A stretch of 64,000 nucleotides of DNA from Bacteroidetes bacterium OLB12 (lineage in GTDB: Bacteria > Bacteroidota > Bacteroidia > Cytophagales > Cyclobacteriaceae), in the NCBI GenBank assembly GCA_001567185.1, contig LNFR01000110.1, forward strand, positions 159,388 to 223,387, given 5' to 3'. Under the pieces are notes generated by a model that worked only from the letters and a program-made list of their open reading frames with translations, had not been told where the DNA came from and searched no databases. Both the position numbers and the translations under genes were made by a program. Numbering within the stretch: position 1 is the first letter of the stretch; every line of letters begins with the position of its first letter. Positions 1-9,254 of the stretch are shown piece by piece.

Positions 1-2000
1 TTTCAAATATTTTGGGCAAAACATACGAACAGATCTTTACGGAGTTTGAAGGGAATGTAAACCCAGACCTGACGATGGGGGATGGGGATGTGAAATATCA
101 TTTGGGATATGCCAGCCATATTAAGACGCCATCCGGCAAAAGTATATATGTAAAATTAACACCAAATCCATCGCACCTTGAAGCAGTAGATCCATTGGTG
201 GTAGGATATACGCGCGGCCAGATTGATGATGAATACAATGGCGATCTGAAAAAGGGCATGGCCATTCTGATACATGGGGATGCAGCCGTGGCTGGCCAGG
301 GTATTGTATATGAAGTGGTACAGATGTCGGGCTTGCCGGGTTACACAACCGGTGGAACAATTCACTTTGTAATTAACAACCAGGTTGGTTTTACTACCGA
401 TTATGATGATGCCCGCACCGCCATTTATTGTACCGATGTTTCCAAGATTGTGGATGCCCCGGTGCTGCACGTAAATGGCGATGATGCCGAAGCTGTAACC
501 TGGTGTGCAAAACTGGCGGCCGAATACCGTCAGCAATTTGGTAAAGATATTTTTATTGATTTGCTGTGTTACCGCAGGCATGGTCACAACGAAAGCGATG
601 AGCCCAAGTTTACACAGCCAAAATTGTATAACATCATTGCCAAGCACCCGAATCCGCGGGAGGTGTATGTCAAAAAATTAGTTGAATCTGGTGTAGATGC
701 TGCTTTGGCCGATGAAATGGATACAAAGTTTCGAAACCAGTTACAGGACCGATTGAACGAAGTAAAACAAAAAGCGCTTCCATACAAACTTCAGGATATG
801 GAAGAAGAGTGGCAGTCGATGCGTAAATCAAAGCCGGAAGACTTCGATCAGTCGCCCGATACTTCGGTGCCAATGGAAATTATTGAAAAAGTTGGCAAGG
901 CCCTTACTACCATTCCGGATGGGTTTAAGCCGATTAAACAGATTGAAAAATTATTGAAAGATCGCAAAGAAGCTTTTTTTGAGAAGAAAGAATTAGGCTG
1001 GGCAGAGGCAGAATTGCTTGCGTTTGGATCGTTACTGGCCCAGAAACAAATTGTACGTATGTCGGGTCAGGATGTAAAGCGAGGCACGTTTTCGCACCGT
1101 CATGCTTACTTCTGGGATTCGAACACCAATCAATCCTATTGCGGCCTGAATCATATAAGTGCAGATCAGGCAAAGCTGCACATGTATAATTCATTGCTTT
1201 CTGAGTTTGGTGTAATGGGTTTTGAATATGGTTATGCACTGGCCACACCACGGGCGTTGGTAGTTTGGGAAGCTCAATTTGGAGATTTTGTAAATGGGGC
1301 GCAGGTAATTATCGATCAGTTTATTACCTCAGCTGAATCAAAGTGGCAACGCCAAAATGGATTGGTATTGCTGTTACCGCATGGCTATGAAGGCCAGGGC
1401 CCTGAGCACTCCAGTGCCCGACCCGAGCGGTTTTTGCAACAAGCCTCTGAATTTAATATGGTGGTTGCAAACATAACCACCGCGGCCAATTACTTTCATT
1501 TACTGAGAAGGCAGACAAAATGGGAGTTTCGGAAGCCTTGTGTGGTGTTTTCACCGAAATCGTTGTTGCGTCATGCGGGGGTTGTTTCACCTATTTCGGA
1601 ATTTACAAAGGGCGCTTTTATTGAAGTGATTGATGATGCAGCCGCCAAAGCGAAAGAAGTTAAACGCGTTGTATTTTGCTCGGGTAAAGTGTACTACGAT
1701 TTGTTAGACTATCAGCAAAAGAAGAAAATCAAAAACACGGCTATTGTGAGGATGGAGCAACTCTATCCGTTCCCCAAAAAACAGGTACAAACTATTTTGA
1801 AAAAATATAAGGATGCGGAGTTGGTCTGGGTACAAGAAGAACCCTACAACATGGGCTACTGGTCGTATATACAGCGTTTTATGCCCGATGAAAAATGGAA
1901 GATAGTAGCGCGGAAGTCAAGTGCTTCACCGGCTACCGGCTATTCAAAAGTGCATAAAGCAGAACAGGAAAAAATTATTACCCAGGCATTCGAAATTTAA
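1..2000 (+). CDS. sucA: 2-oxoglutarate dehydrogenase E1 component, 5' end outside window
   Basis: This is the thiamine-diphosphate-dependent E1 subunit, which decarboxylates 2-oxoglutarate and passes the succinyl group to the lipoyl arm of E2 in the TCA cycle. The frame is already open at base 3, so about the last 665 residues of a protein usually near 920-930 are present. Visible family features are the VNGDDAEAV stretch and the RRHGHNESDEP motif of the cofactor-binding half, followed by the transketolase-like pyrimidine-binding domain (HRHAYFWD, LPHGYEGQGPEHSSARPERF) and the C-terminal domain ending near the TAA at 1998. The sucB gene follows 62 bp downstream in the same direction and lpd follows that, so the three complex subunits are probably co-transcribed. 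Identification is secure; only the N-terminus is missing. Confidence 0.96.
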   Translation, partial: SNILGKTYEQIFTEFEGNVNPDLTMGDGDVKYHLGYASHIKTPSGKSIYVKLTPNPSHLEAVDPLVVGYTRGQIDDEYNGDLKKGMAILIHGDAAVAGQGIVYEVVQMSGLPGYTTGGTIHFVINNQVGFTTDYDDARTAIYCTDVSKIVDAPVLHVNGDDAEAVTWCAKLAAEYRQQFGKDIFIDLLCYRRHGHNESDEPKFTQPKLYNIIAKHPNPREVYVKKLVESGVDAALADEMDTKFRNQLQDRLNEVKQKALPYKLQDMEEEWQSMRKSKPEDFDQSPDTSVPMEIIEKVGKALTTIPDGFKPIKQIEKLLKDRKEAFFEKKELGWAEAELLAFGSLLAQKQIVRMSGQDVKRGTFSHRHAYFWDSNTNQSYCGLNHISADQAKLHMYNSLLSEFGVMGFEYGYALATPRALVVWEAQFGDFVNGAQVIIDQFITSAESKWQRQNGLVLLLPHGYEGQGPEHSSARPERFLQQASEFNMVVANITTAANYFHLLRRQTKWEFRKPCVVFSPKSLLRHAGVVSPISEFTKGAFIEVIDDAAAKAKEVKRVVFCSGKVYYDLLDYQQKKKIKNTAIVRMEQLYPFPKKQVQTILKKYKDAELVWVQEEPYNMGYWSYIQRFMPDEKWKIVARKSSASPATGYSKVHKAEQEKIITQAFEI

Positions 2001-2062
2001 GCACATACAAATAGAAATCTTTCGTACAGAAAAAGTAAACCACAATATTAAAACAGAAATAC

Positions 2063-3559
2063 ATGGCACAAGTTAAAGTACCAACAGTAGGCGAATCAAT
2101 TACGGAAGTAACCATTGCCAACTGGCTTAAGCAAGATGGCGATGTGGTGAAGATGGATGAAGTAATTGCCGAACTTGAATCGGACAAAGCAACCTTTGAG
2201 CTAACCGCCCCGCATGCAGGTGTGCTTAAAATAAATAAAGCAAAAGGGGAAGTTGTACCCATAGGTACAGTAATTTGTGAAATAGCCGAAGGTGGAGCAG
2301 GAACTGCCCCCTCACCGAAAGCGGAAACCAAGACTACTGAAACGGCATCACCAAAGGCAACAGGCGTAGTAAAAGAAATGAAAGTTCCTGCGGTGGGCGA
2401 GTCCATCACCGAAGTAACTATTTCAACGTGGCTAAAGAAAGAAGGTGATTTTGTAAAATTAGATGAGGTGATTGCCGAGGTGGAATCGGACAAAGCAACA
2501 TTCGAGTTGCCTGCCGAAGCTAATGGTATCTTAAGAATTGTGGCAAAAGAGAAAACCACTTTGCCTATCGGTGGCCTGATCTGCAAAATTGAAGTCATGG
2601 AAGGAGCTCCTGCTACGCCAACAGCAGCAACCACACCAACCACCCCTTCAGGTGGGGGCGACAAGACTTACGCGGCCGGTCATCCTTCGCCAGCAGCAGC
2701 CAAAATTCTGGAAGAGAAAGGAATTTCATCTTCGCAGGTTAGCGGTACGGGTGTAGGAGGACGAATCACGAAAGAAGACGCAACCAAAGCACAAGTATCA
2801 ACACCAAAAACTGAAACCAAAGCTCCGGCATCTGCTCCTGTAATTACATCGGGCGGAGGGCGTAATAAGCGCAATGAAAAAATGACTTCGCTGCGCAAGA
2901 CGATTGCCAAACGATTAGTTTCGGTGAAGAATGAAACGGCCATGCTCACTACGTTCAACGAAGTGGATATGAAGCCGGTAATGGATTTGCGCGCAAAGTA
3001 TAAAGACAAATTCAAAGAGAAGTATGGTGTGGGGCTTGGATTCATGTCGTTCTTTACAAAAGCTGTTTGCGTAGCGCTGAAAGAATTTCCAGCAGTGAAT
3101 GCACAAATCAATGGTGACGAAATTATCTACCACGAATACTGCGATGTGTCGATTGCAGTTTCAACACCACGCGGGTTGGTGGTACCGGTAATCCGAAATG
3201 CAGAGTCCCTTTCGTTCGATCAGATTGAAGCAGAAGTGGTGCGGTTGGCAACCAAAGGCCGTGACGGAAAACTTTCAATCGATGAAATGCAAGGCGGGAC
3301 ATTCTCCATCACCAACGGGGGCGTGTTTGGTTCAATGCTTTCAACACCCATCATCAATCCTCCGCAATCGGCAATCTTAGGAATGCACAACATTGTGGAG
3401 CGTGCTGTGGTGAAAGACGGTCAGGTAGTGGTTCGGCCTGTTATGTACCTGGCCCTTTCATACGATCACAGAATTGTGGACGGAAGGGAATCGGTGAGTT
3501 TCTTAGTGCGGGTGAAGGAGTTATTGGAAGATCCGGGAAGATTGATTTTAGGAGTTTAA
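2063..3559 (+). CDS. sucB: Dihydrolipoyllysine-residue succinyltransferase (E2 of 2-oxoglutarate dehydrogenase)
   Basis: E2 core of the 2-oxoglutarate dehydrogenase complex; it transfers succinyl from the lipoyl arm to CoA. The 498-residue protein has two N-terminal lipoyl domains (about residues 2-77 and 108-180), each with the lipoylated lysine in the same ESDKATFEL motif, then an Ala/Pro/Thr-rich linker, a peripheral subunit-binding domain ([15 protein letters not shown]) and the C-terminal acyltransferase domain with the catalytic DHRIVDG motif. Many SucB proteins have one lipoyl domain; two is a variation seen in several Bacteroidota. The start is the ATG directly before [11 protein letters not shown]. 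It lies between sucA and lpd on the same strand. Confidence 0.96.
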   Translation: MAQVKVPTVGESITEVTIANWLKQDGDVVKMDEVIAELESDKATFELTAPHAGVLKINKAKGEVVPIGTVICEIAEGGAGTAPSPKAETKTTETASPKATGVVKEMKVPAVGESITEVTISTWLKKEGDFVKLDEVIAEVESDKATFELPAEANGILRIVAKEKTTLPIGGLICKIEVMEGAPATPTAATTPTTPSGGGDKTYAAGHPSPAAAKILEEKGISSSQVSGTGVGGRITKEDATKAQVSTPKTETKAPASAPVITSGGGRNKRNEKMTSLRKTIAKRLVSVKNETAMLTTFNEVDMKPVMDLRAKYKDKFKEKYGVGLGFMSFFTKAVCVALKEFPAVNAQINGDEIIYHEYCDVSIAVSTPRGLVVPVIRNAESLSFDQIEAEVVRLATKGRDGKLSIDEMQGGTFSITNGGVFGSMLSTPIINPPQSAILGMHNIVERAVVKDGQVVVRPVMYLALSYDHRIVDGRESVSFLVRVKELLEDPGRLILGV

Positions 3560-3617
3560 GGCATTGCAAGAGTAGAGTGTGCAAGGAAATTATAGATAAG
3601 AATTAGTTTAACAAAAC

Positions 3618-3652
3618 ACCTCAGCGACTTTGCGTCTCTGCGGTTAGCGAAA
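3618..3652. repeat. Possible dispersed intergenic repeat (CGCAGAGACGCAAAG type)
   Basis: The spacer between sucB and lpd contains, read on the minus strand, CCGCAGAGACGCAAAGTCGC. Phrases of this kind recur as intergenic repeats in many unrelated bacterial genomes. Only one copy is present here, so calling it a repeat rests on recollection and not on this sequence. It lies just upstream of lpd and could affect lpd expression, but nothing here shows that. Confidence 0.3.
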
Positions 3653-3662
3653 ACAAAATTTT

Positions 3663-5060
3663 ATGCAGTACAATGTAACCGTTATTGGCTCGGGCCCGGA
3701 GGATATGTGGCAGCTATTCGCTGCGCGCAACTTGGTTTTAAAACCGCCATCATCGAAAAGTATGATACCCTTGGCGGTACGTGTTTAAACGTGGGTTGTA
3801 TTCCTTCCAAAGCATTGCTCGATTCATCTGAGCATTTTCACAATGCCGGTCATACCTTTAAGGAACACGGCATCGACATCGCAGCGCCCAAAGTGAATTT
3901 TGGCCAGATGATCAAACGCAAAGGCGGTGTGGTGAAAGCCAATGTGGATGGGATTGCTTATCTGATGAAGAAAAATAAAATTGATGTTCATACTGGCGTT
4001 GGATCGTTTGTAGATAAGAACACCATTAAAATCACCGGTAAGGACGGGAAAGATAAAACCATCACCACCGAGAAAGTGATTATTGCCACCGGATCAAAAC
4101 CGACACCCCTTCCGTTTGCGCCTTTCGATAAGAAGAGAATCATTTCCAGTACGGAAGCCTTAGAGCTGAAGGAAGTTCCAAAACATTTAATTGTAATTGG
4201 CGGAGGCGTAATTGGAATGGAGCTGGGTTCGGTGTATGCACGCATCGGATCGAAAGTTACTGTGGTGGAATTTTTGGATAGCCTGATCCCAACCATGGAC
4301 GGCACCATGGGCAAGGAACTGCTGAAGGTTGCCAAGAAGCTGGGCATGGATGTTTTCCTCGGCCATAAGGTTACCTCGCTGCAGAATACCGGAAAGGAAG
4401 TGGCCTTAAAAGCAGAAGATAAGAGTGGAAAGATTCTTGAGTTAAAAGGAGATTATTGTTTGGTGAGCATTGGTCGCAGGCCCTATACCGATGGACTGGG
4501 TTTGGATAAAGTGGGAATCGAAACCGTGAAAGGACAAATTCCGGTAGATGATCATTTGAAAACCAGGGTTGATAACATTTACGCCATTGGTGATGTGGTG
4601 CGTGGCGCTATGCTGGCACACAAGGCGGAGGAAGAGGGTGTGTTGGTTGCCGAGCAACTGGCCGGACAAAAGCCCCACATAAATTACAACCTGATTCCCG
4701 GAGTGGTTTACACCTGGCCGGAGGTAGCGAGCGTGGGTTTTACCGAAGAGCAATTGAAACAAGCGGGCCGTGCGTACAAGGTTGGAAATTTTCCATACAA
4801 AGCATTGGGCCGTGCACGGGCTTCTATGGATTTAGATGGTCTTGTTAAAAATTCTAGCCGATAAAAATACCGATGAAATTTTAGGCGTGCACATTATAGG
4901 CGCGCGTGCGGCCGACATGATTGCGGCCGGTGTGGTGGCCATGGAATATCGTGCTTCCGCGGAAGATGTTTCGCGCATGAGTCATGCGCACCCAACGTAT
5001 ATGGAAGCGGTGAAAGAAGCCTGTTTAGCGGCAACTGCCAACAGGCCAATTCATATGTAG
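3663..5060 (+). CDS. lpd: Dihydrolipoyl dehydrogenase (E3), broken by two single-base indels
   Basis: FAD- and NAD-dependent E3 that reoxidises the lipoyl arm of E2. The gene reads from the ATG at 3663 ([12 protein letters not shown]), but one G is missing near 3695-3700, inside the FAD-binding GSGPGG motif, and one extra A sits in the A run at 4847-4851. Correcting both gives a continuous protein of about 465 residues, normal for the family. It contains the redox disulfide [13 protein letters not shown], the NAD-binding fold [13 protein letters not shown], the FAD motif YAIGDV and the C-terminal interface domain with the catalytic His-Glu region ([14 protein letters not shown]). Both breaks are of the homopolymer type seen throughout the window, so sequencing error is much more likely than loss of an essential TCA gene. 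Confidence 0.93.
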
Positions 5061-5098
5061 GTTAGCTACCTGAGTTGGTGCAAGTTAGATTCTCTCGC

Positions 5099-5310
5099 CT
5101 TGGTCTCTCCTCTTGTCTGTGTCCTCACAGACCAAGGGGGATTATTGAAGAGTCCTCACAGACCAAGGGATTGGGCCAATGATTTGATATTGCACATTGG
5201 CCTGGATAAGATAAGCAGGCTACCACAAGCGGAATAGGATTAAACTCAGTTCACTCGTGGCCTGTGAGGACACAGGCCACGGGACAGAGTCTGTGAGGAC
5301 ACAGGCCACG
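5099..5310. repeat. Cluster of short palindromic repeats (upstream cluster)
   Basis: The roughly 400-bp gap between lpd and the next gene holds several copies of a hairpin element. The best copy, at 5256-5281, has perfect 11-bp arms CGTGGCCTGTG / CACAGGCCACG around the loop AGGA. A degraded copy lies at 5291-5310 (CTGTG-AGGA-CACAG plus GCCACG). Opposite-strand copies with the T/A variant lie at about 5112-5136 (CTTGTCTGTG-TCCT-CACAGACCAAG, imperfect) and as a half site at 5152-5170. The family reappears at 6909-7010 beyond the next two genes. Arm changes are compensated (GGCC/GGCC against GGTC/GACC), which points to selection for the hairpin. The rest of the gap shows only the promoter listed next. 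Confidence 0.8.
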
Positions 5311-5405
5311 GTTTGAAAAAATAAAGTGGTGTTACGAAAGAATGTAAAAATCGGATTTTATACTTTTTTCCTACCTAAATCAGGCCTTATTCATACCTGC
5401 GAATT

Positions 5406-5436
5406 TTTAATTAGAAAAATCAGCCCGATAGATTTG
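5406..5436 (+). promoter_or_regulatory. Candidate Bacteroidota promoter for the 5460 gene
   Basis: TAGATTTG at 5429-5436 matches the Bacteroidota -7 consensus TAnnTTTG and lies 24 bp before the ATG at 5460. At the expected -33 distance (about 5406) there is only a T-rich stretch instead of a clear TTTG. The start point would be a few bases after 5440, leaving a short AT-rich leader. This is inferred from the consensus only. Confidence 0.45.
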
Positions 5437-5459
5437 CGGAAATTAAATTTTTTAAAACT

Positions 5460-5912
5460 ATGAAGACAAGAACAATGCGTCTAATTGTGTTCTTACTGGC
5501 GGTTTCATTAACCGCGTTGGGCCAAAGAACAGATGTTAAAGAAAAGGCTACGGATCAAGTTGGGATGCGAGAGAGTTTCTCGAGTGCGATTACCACACTG
5601 GAGCGAAATTTTAGACTTGACAAGGACTCAAAAACCGAAGAAATTACCCTTGAAATCCCTCAGGACTCACCGAAATTTGAATTAAAAGTAGGGAGTTCAG
5701 TAAGTAGTGGAAAATTAACCATTGAAATCTATGACCCTAAGGGAGTAAAACAAGGAAATTATACCGTAGGGTTACAGGCAAACTCAGAAAAGGAAACAAC
5801 AGGACGGATTACAAAATATTTTAAACAACCTCATTCTGGGGTATGGAAAATTAAACTAATACCAGAGCAGGCCACAGGAAGTGTATGGTCGGAATTTATG
5901 ATTTATGAATAG
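5460..5912 (+). CDS. Small secreted protein of unknown function, partner of the downstream regulator
   Basis: This 150-residue protein opens with a signal peptide (basic MKTRTMR, hydrophobic LIVFLLAVSLTAL, cleavage near GQ). The mature part is polar and rich in alternating beta-type residues (FELKVGSSVSSGKLTIEIYDP, then WKIKLIPEQ), suggesting a single periplasmic or exported beta-sandwich domain. I do not recognise the family. It ends 8 bp before the next gene, which encodes a membrane-anchored LuxR-type regulator, so the two form a likely operon. The secreted protein could therefore be a signal partner or a target of that regulator (inference). Base composition is clearly more AT-rich than the flanking genes. 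Confidence 0.75.
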   Translation: MKTRTMRLIVFLLAVSLTALGQRTDVKEKATDQVGMRESFSSAITTLERNFRLDKDSKTEEITLEIPQDSPKFELKVGSSVSSGKLTIEIYDPKGVKQGNYTVGLQANSEKETTGRITKYFKQPHSGVWKIKLIPEQATGSVWSEFMIYE

Positions 5913-5920
5913 TTCATCGT

Positions 5921-6907
5921 ATGCCGGTTTATTTCAGACTAGTTTTTGTAACCATTTTTGTATCTATATGTGGTTCGCTTTATGGTCAAAATACTAAGGG
6001 TTCTATTTCTGGAAAGCTATGGTTAGATAATTCATGGAGTTCGACTATTTATCTTTCCCATATCCCAACATTTGATGATATGTATGTGATGTCGGGTGAA
6101 ATGATTATAGCCAAGACTATCATTGATAGCCTTGGCTATTTCAAGTTTGATATTGACTTTTTGCCAATTGATGAGAACCTCTTCCGTTTACATATTGTAA
6201 AAAAGGATGACTCGCCAGCTACGCTAATTATTGGCGGAAAAGACGAAAACCATCTATTTTTTATTGCCAACCGGTCCTCGAAGATTCATCTGACAGGCAA
6301 GTCAGCTTATCCTCCTTTTAAAAATGTGATTTTTGAAAATTCGATAGAGAATATAGCTTTTCAACAAATAACAAATCATTTTTTTATAGCAGACAGTATG
6401 GCATCAGAAAGTTCAGCTTCTAAGCGGTCGCTTATAGAGAACCAATTAGAAGAAGATTTATTTCTTATGGCTGATACATCAAAAATTTTTTTAGTTTCCC
6501 TCTATGCGATTTATAAAAATCGATTTTCATCAAACTATTTTTTAAATAAAGATTTTTATACATCGTATGTTAATAAGTGGAGTAAGCAGGATAATGCCTA
6601 TTTCAATTCGTTTAAGAAACAATTGCCAAACCGCGATTCTGGCTATTTAACAGGAATAATCGCAATTGTTTGTGTTATGACTGTTATTGGCTTTGTGGTT
6701 GGAAAATATAGTTTGTTAAAGACTAATAACATCCAAAAGTTAAGTGTTCAGGAGAAAAAGATATATAAAATGCTTCAACTAGGGGCTAGCAATCAAGAAA
6801 TTGCCAATGAACTCAATATTGGCTTGAGTACTGTAAAATCACACGTTAGCAGCATATATTCAAAACTCAAAATTAAATCAAGAAAAGGAATTATGGATAT
6901 TAAGTGA
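5921..6907 (+). CDS. Membrane-anchored LuxR-type transcriptional regulator with periplasmic sensor region
   Basis: The 328-residue protein has an N-terminal signal peptide or signal anchor (residues 4-22), a periplasmic segment of about 215 residues, one transmembrane helix (about 242-266, GIIAIVCVMTVIGFVVG) and a C-terminal LuxR/GerE helix-turn-helix (about 274-328; LSVQEKKIYKMLQLGASNQ, then the recognition-helix stretch STVKSHVSSIYSKLKI). The start of the periplasmic part (GSISGKLW, HIPTFDD) resembles the DUF4369-like domains that precede such regulators in Bacteroidota; that match is tentative. Sensing and DNA binding in one membrane protein makes it a one-component system without a kinase. 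It lies 8 bp after the small secreted protein. Both genes are AT-rich and are bracketed by palindromic repeats, which suggests acquisition as a unit. Confidence 0.8.
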   Translation: MPVYFRLVFVTIFVSICGSLYGQNTKGSISGKLWLDNSWSSTIYLSHIPTFDDMYVMSGEMIIAKTIIDSLGYFKFDIDFLPIDENLFRLHIVKKDDSPATLIIGGKDENHLFFIANRSSKIHLTGKSAYPPFKNVIFENSIENIAFQQITNHFFIADSMASESSASKRSLIENQLEEDLFLMADTSKIFLVSLYAIYKNRFSSNYFLNKDFYTSYVNKWSKQDNAYFNSFKKQLPNRDSGYLTGIIAIVCVMTVIGFVVGKYSLLKTNNIQKLSVQEKKIYKMLQLGASNQEIANELNIGLSTVKSHVSSIYSKLKIKSRKGIMDIK

Positions 6908-6908
6908 C

Positions 6909-7010
6909 TCACTCGTGGCCTGTGAGGACACAGGCCACGGTTTAGGGCTTGTGGTCTGTGAGGACACAGACCACGGGACAGGACCACACGATACGAGGAC
7001 ACAGACCACG
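6909..7010. repeat. Palindromic repeat cluster (downstream cluster)
   Basis: Three further copies of the hairpin family begin directly after the LuxR-type gene. The copy at 6914-6939 is a perfect CGTGGCCTGTG-AGGA-CACAGGCCACG. Together with flanking bases, the 32-bp stretch 6909-6940 is identical to 5251-5282. The copy at 6951-6974 is the covariant form GTGGTCTGTG-AGGA-CACAGACCAC. A half copy (AGGACACAGACCACG) lies at 6996-7010, abutting the stop codon of the convergent Lnb-like gene. The hairpins could end transcription of both convergent genes, but there is no adjacent T run, so that role is uncertain. Confidence 0.8.
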
Positions 7011-7012
7011 GG

Positions 7013-8173
7013 TTACGCAGTCATAGTACGAAAACGATACTGCACAACGGCCCGGATAAACAGGGCCACCACCAGCGGAATCAGATTAAGATTTAATTGC
7101 TGCGGAAGTACCGGCCACAAAACCAAGGTGAGTCCGGAAATCACGGCAACTGTAAGAAAATACTTCTTTAACCATTTCGGGTTTTTGTAAAATGCAATCG
7201 CAGCTGCCAGATGGGTAGGTAATGCCCATAGCAAATTAAAATTATAAGCGGCTGCCTTGTGATCGGTAGCTACCCATAACAGAAATAAGAGTAATCCAAT
7301 AACTCCCGTAATTCCAAAAAGAAGTCCATCCAGCCAGGTAGAAAGTTTTTTGCGTTTTAAATCCCAAAAGCTTAAGGCAATCGACATGACAGCCAACAGC
7401 ACAAAAACATTCATCGGATGAAAAATGCTACGCGGGTAAACCTCTTCCCGGCTTTCGAATACATTCACTTTCTCCTTCACCAATGGAGTTCCATTTATTT
7501 GTGCATGATCAAAAGAGGATTCGATATAATCCGGAAGGAACATATACTCGAAGGCCGAAGCTTGTTTATCCATTGGCAGGCCCAAGCAGATGTCAATTCC
7601 TAAATCACCCCAGGGCTGATGAACCAAATAGATGTCGGTAAGTTTACGAATGGTGTAATCGGTTGTAATGTAGGAGTCATCAAACGTAACGCTGTCACCA
7701 AAGACTTTGATCATCACATCGCGAACGCGCGTGGCACAGTTGTCATAAAAATAGTCGTAGCGGTAAGTCCTGTTTTCGGGCTCAGCATTCCAAAGCAAGT
7801 ATTTGTAAAGTTTGTTCTTTTGATCAGGTGTTAAATTCAGTTTTTGTTCGTGGATGAACCGGTTGTGGCGGATGTAGTAATCGATAAACAAATCGGCAGG
7901 GTGAGCTGCCAGCATGTAAAAAATTTCTCCCACGGGCAAAATTCAAATAGAAATTAGGCTGGTCGAAATCAAAAACACCCCAATTGAATGCATAATCAAA
8001 ATTTTGTTCACGATCGGTTACCCGCATGGCGCTGTGGCCAAAAGCCGAATACAGCTCGCCTGATAAGGCCCCAGAGTTAGTACTGAAATTTCAGCAGAAT
8101 CCGTCAATGACTCGGGTTGTGACCAGGCGGGATAGAAAGCCAATAAGAAAATTAAGCAAGCTAGTTTTTGCAT
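7013..8173 (-). CDS. Lnb-like (DUF4105) membrane protein, broken by two indels
   Basis: The family (Pfam PF13387, formerly DUF4105, now tied to Bacteroidota lipoprotein N-acyltransferase Lnb) is recognisable in three pieces that join into about 386 residues. An N-terminal signal peptide starts at the ATG complementary to 8171-8173 (MQKLACLIFLLAFYPAWSQ). Then follow GELYSAFGHSAMRVTD, the FDFDQPNFYLNFARG signature, the NCATRVRD segment and a C-terminal part with about four membrane helices. One G appears missing near 8069 and one extra G present near 7933. If Lnb-like, it would add the third acyl chain to lipoproteins in the inner membrane. The transfer of function is from the family; I cannot test it here. 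Confidence 0.78.
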
Positions 8174-8229
8174 ACGCAAATTTCAGCCTGTAAGATAATT
8201 ACAATTTGAATTCCTTTTATCTTGGCAGC

Positions 8230-9252
8230 ATGATTGGTGGTATTCGTGACGGATTGAATGTGGCTTCAAAGCTATCGCTACGAAAGGCCTGGAATGCCGC
8301 TTCCATTTTGAGCAGTTATTACCTGTCCAGGGCAACTGGAAATCCTTTAATAAAGGGGATGCCTATCAGCATCTCCATCGAGCCAACCACGAGTTGCAAC
8401 CTGCGCTGTCCCGAATGCCCCAGTGGGTTGCGTTCATTTTCGCGCCCGATTGGCATGTTGCAACAACAGATGTTTGAAAAAACCATCGATCAGCTAAAAG
8501 ATACGCTCACTTACCTCACGTTTTATTTTCAGGGTGAGCCATATCTTAATCCGCAATTTTTAGAGATGGTGAAGTATGCCTCCTCCAAAGGAATTTACAC
8601 GGCTACTTCTACTAATGCCCACTACTTGAAAGATGAAGTTGCCCGGCAAACGGTTGAGTCGGGTCTGGATCGGTTGATCATTTCGATTGATGGAACCACG
8701 CAGCACACGTATGAGTCGTACCGGGTAGGAGGTGATTTATCCAAAGTAATTGAAGGAACTAAAAACATCATTGCCTGGAAAAGAAAACTCAGCTCAAAAA
8801 CTCCCCACACGATTTTTCAATTCTTAGTTGTTCGTCCGAATGAGCATCAGATTCCGGAAGTGTATGCATTGGCAGATGAATTGGGTGTTGATCAGGTGGT
8901 TTTGAAAACAGCACAGATTTACGATTATGAAAATGGGTCAGATTTAATCCCTGTTCAGGATAAATTTTCACGATACCGAAAAACAACCGAAGGCAAGTAC
9001 GTAATTAAGAACAATCTTGATAACCACTGTTGGAAAATGTGGCACAGTTGTGTAATTACCTGGGATGGAAAAGTTGTACCGTGTTGTTTTGATAAAGACG
9101 CGCATTTTGTGTTGGGTGATTTGCAAAAGCAATCGTTTCGGGAAATCTGGTTTGGAGAAAAGTATGCACACTTCAGGCAGTCGTTGCTCAGGTCCAGAAG
9201 TGAAATAGAAATTTGTAAGAACTGTACGGAGGGAACAAAAGTGTGGGCCTGA
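8230..9252 (+). CDS. Radical SAM / SPASM-domain protein of unknown substrate
   Basis: A 340-residue radical SAM enzyme. The [4Fe-4S] cluster motif CNLRCPEC (Cys56, 60, 63, counted from the ATG at 8230) follows the usual first beta strand ISIEPTTS. The glycine-rich and beta-strand elements YLTFYFQGEP and LIISIDG follow in order. The C-terminal SPASM-type region supplies auxiliary-cluster cysteines (NHCWKMWHSC, VPCCFD, ICKNC). The ATG at 8230 is preferred over an in-frame TTG at 8206. SPASM enzymes modify peptides, proteins or cofactors; no precursor peptide is visible next to the gene, so the substrate is unknown. It is divergent from the Lnb-like gene and convergent with the small Cys-rich gene 3 bp downstream. 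Confidence 0.88.
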   Translation: MIGGIRDGLNVASKLSLRKAWNAASILSSYYLSRATGNPLIKGMPISISIEPTTSCNLRCPECPSGLRSFSRPIGMLQQQMFEKTIDQLKDTLTYLTFYFQGEPYLNPQFLEMVKYASSKGIYTATSTNAHYLKDEVARQTVESGLDRLIISIDGTTQHTYESYRVGGDLSKVIEGTKNIIAWKRKLSSKTPHTIFQFLVVRPNEHQIPEVYALADELGVDQVVLKTAQIYDYENGSDLIPVQDKFSRYRKTTEGKYVIKNNLDNHCWKMWHSCVITWDGKVVPCCFDKDAHFVLGDLQKQSFREIWFGEKYAHFRQSLLRSRSEIEICKNCTEGTKVWA

Positions 9253-9254
9253 TT

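Noticed and set aside
5099-7010. Integron or phage attachment sites
   Set aside because: Palindromes flank the module, but there is no integrase, no attC-like core and no tRNA gene nearby.
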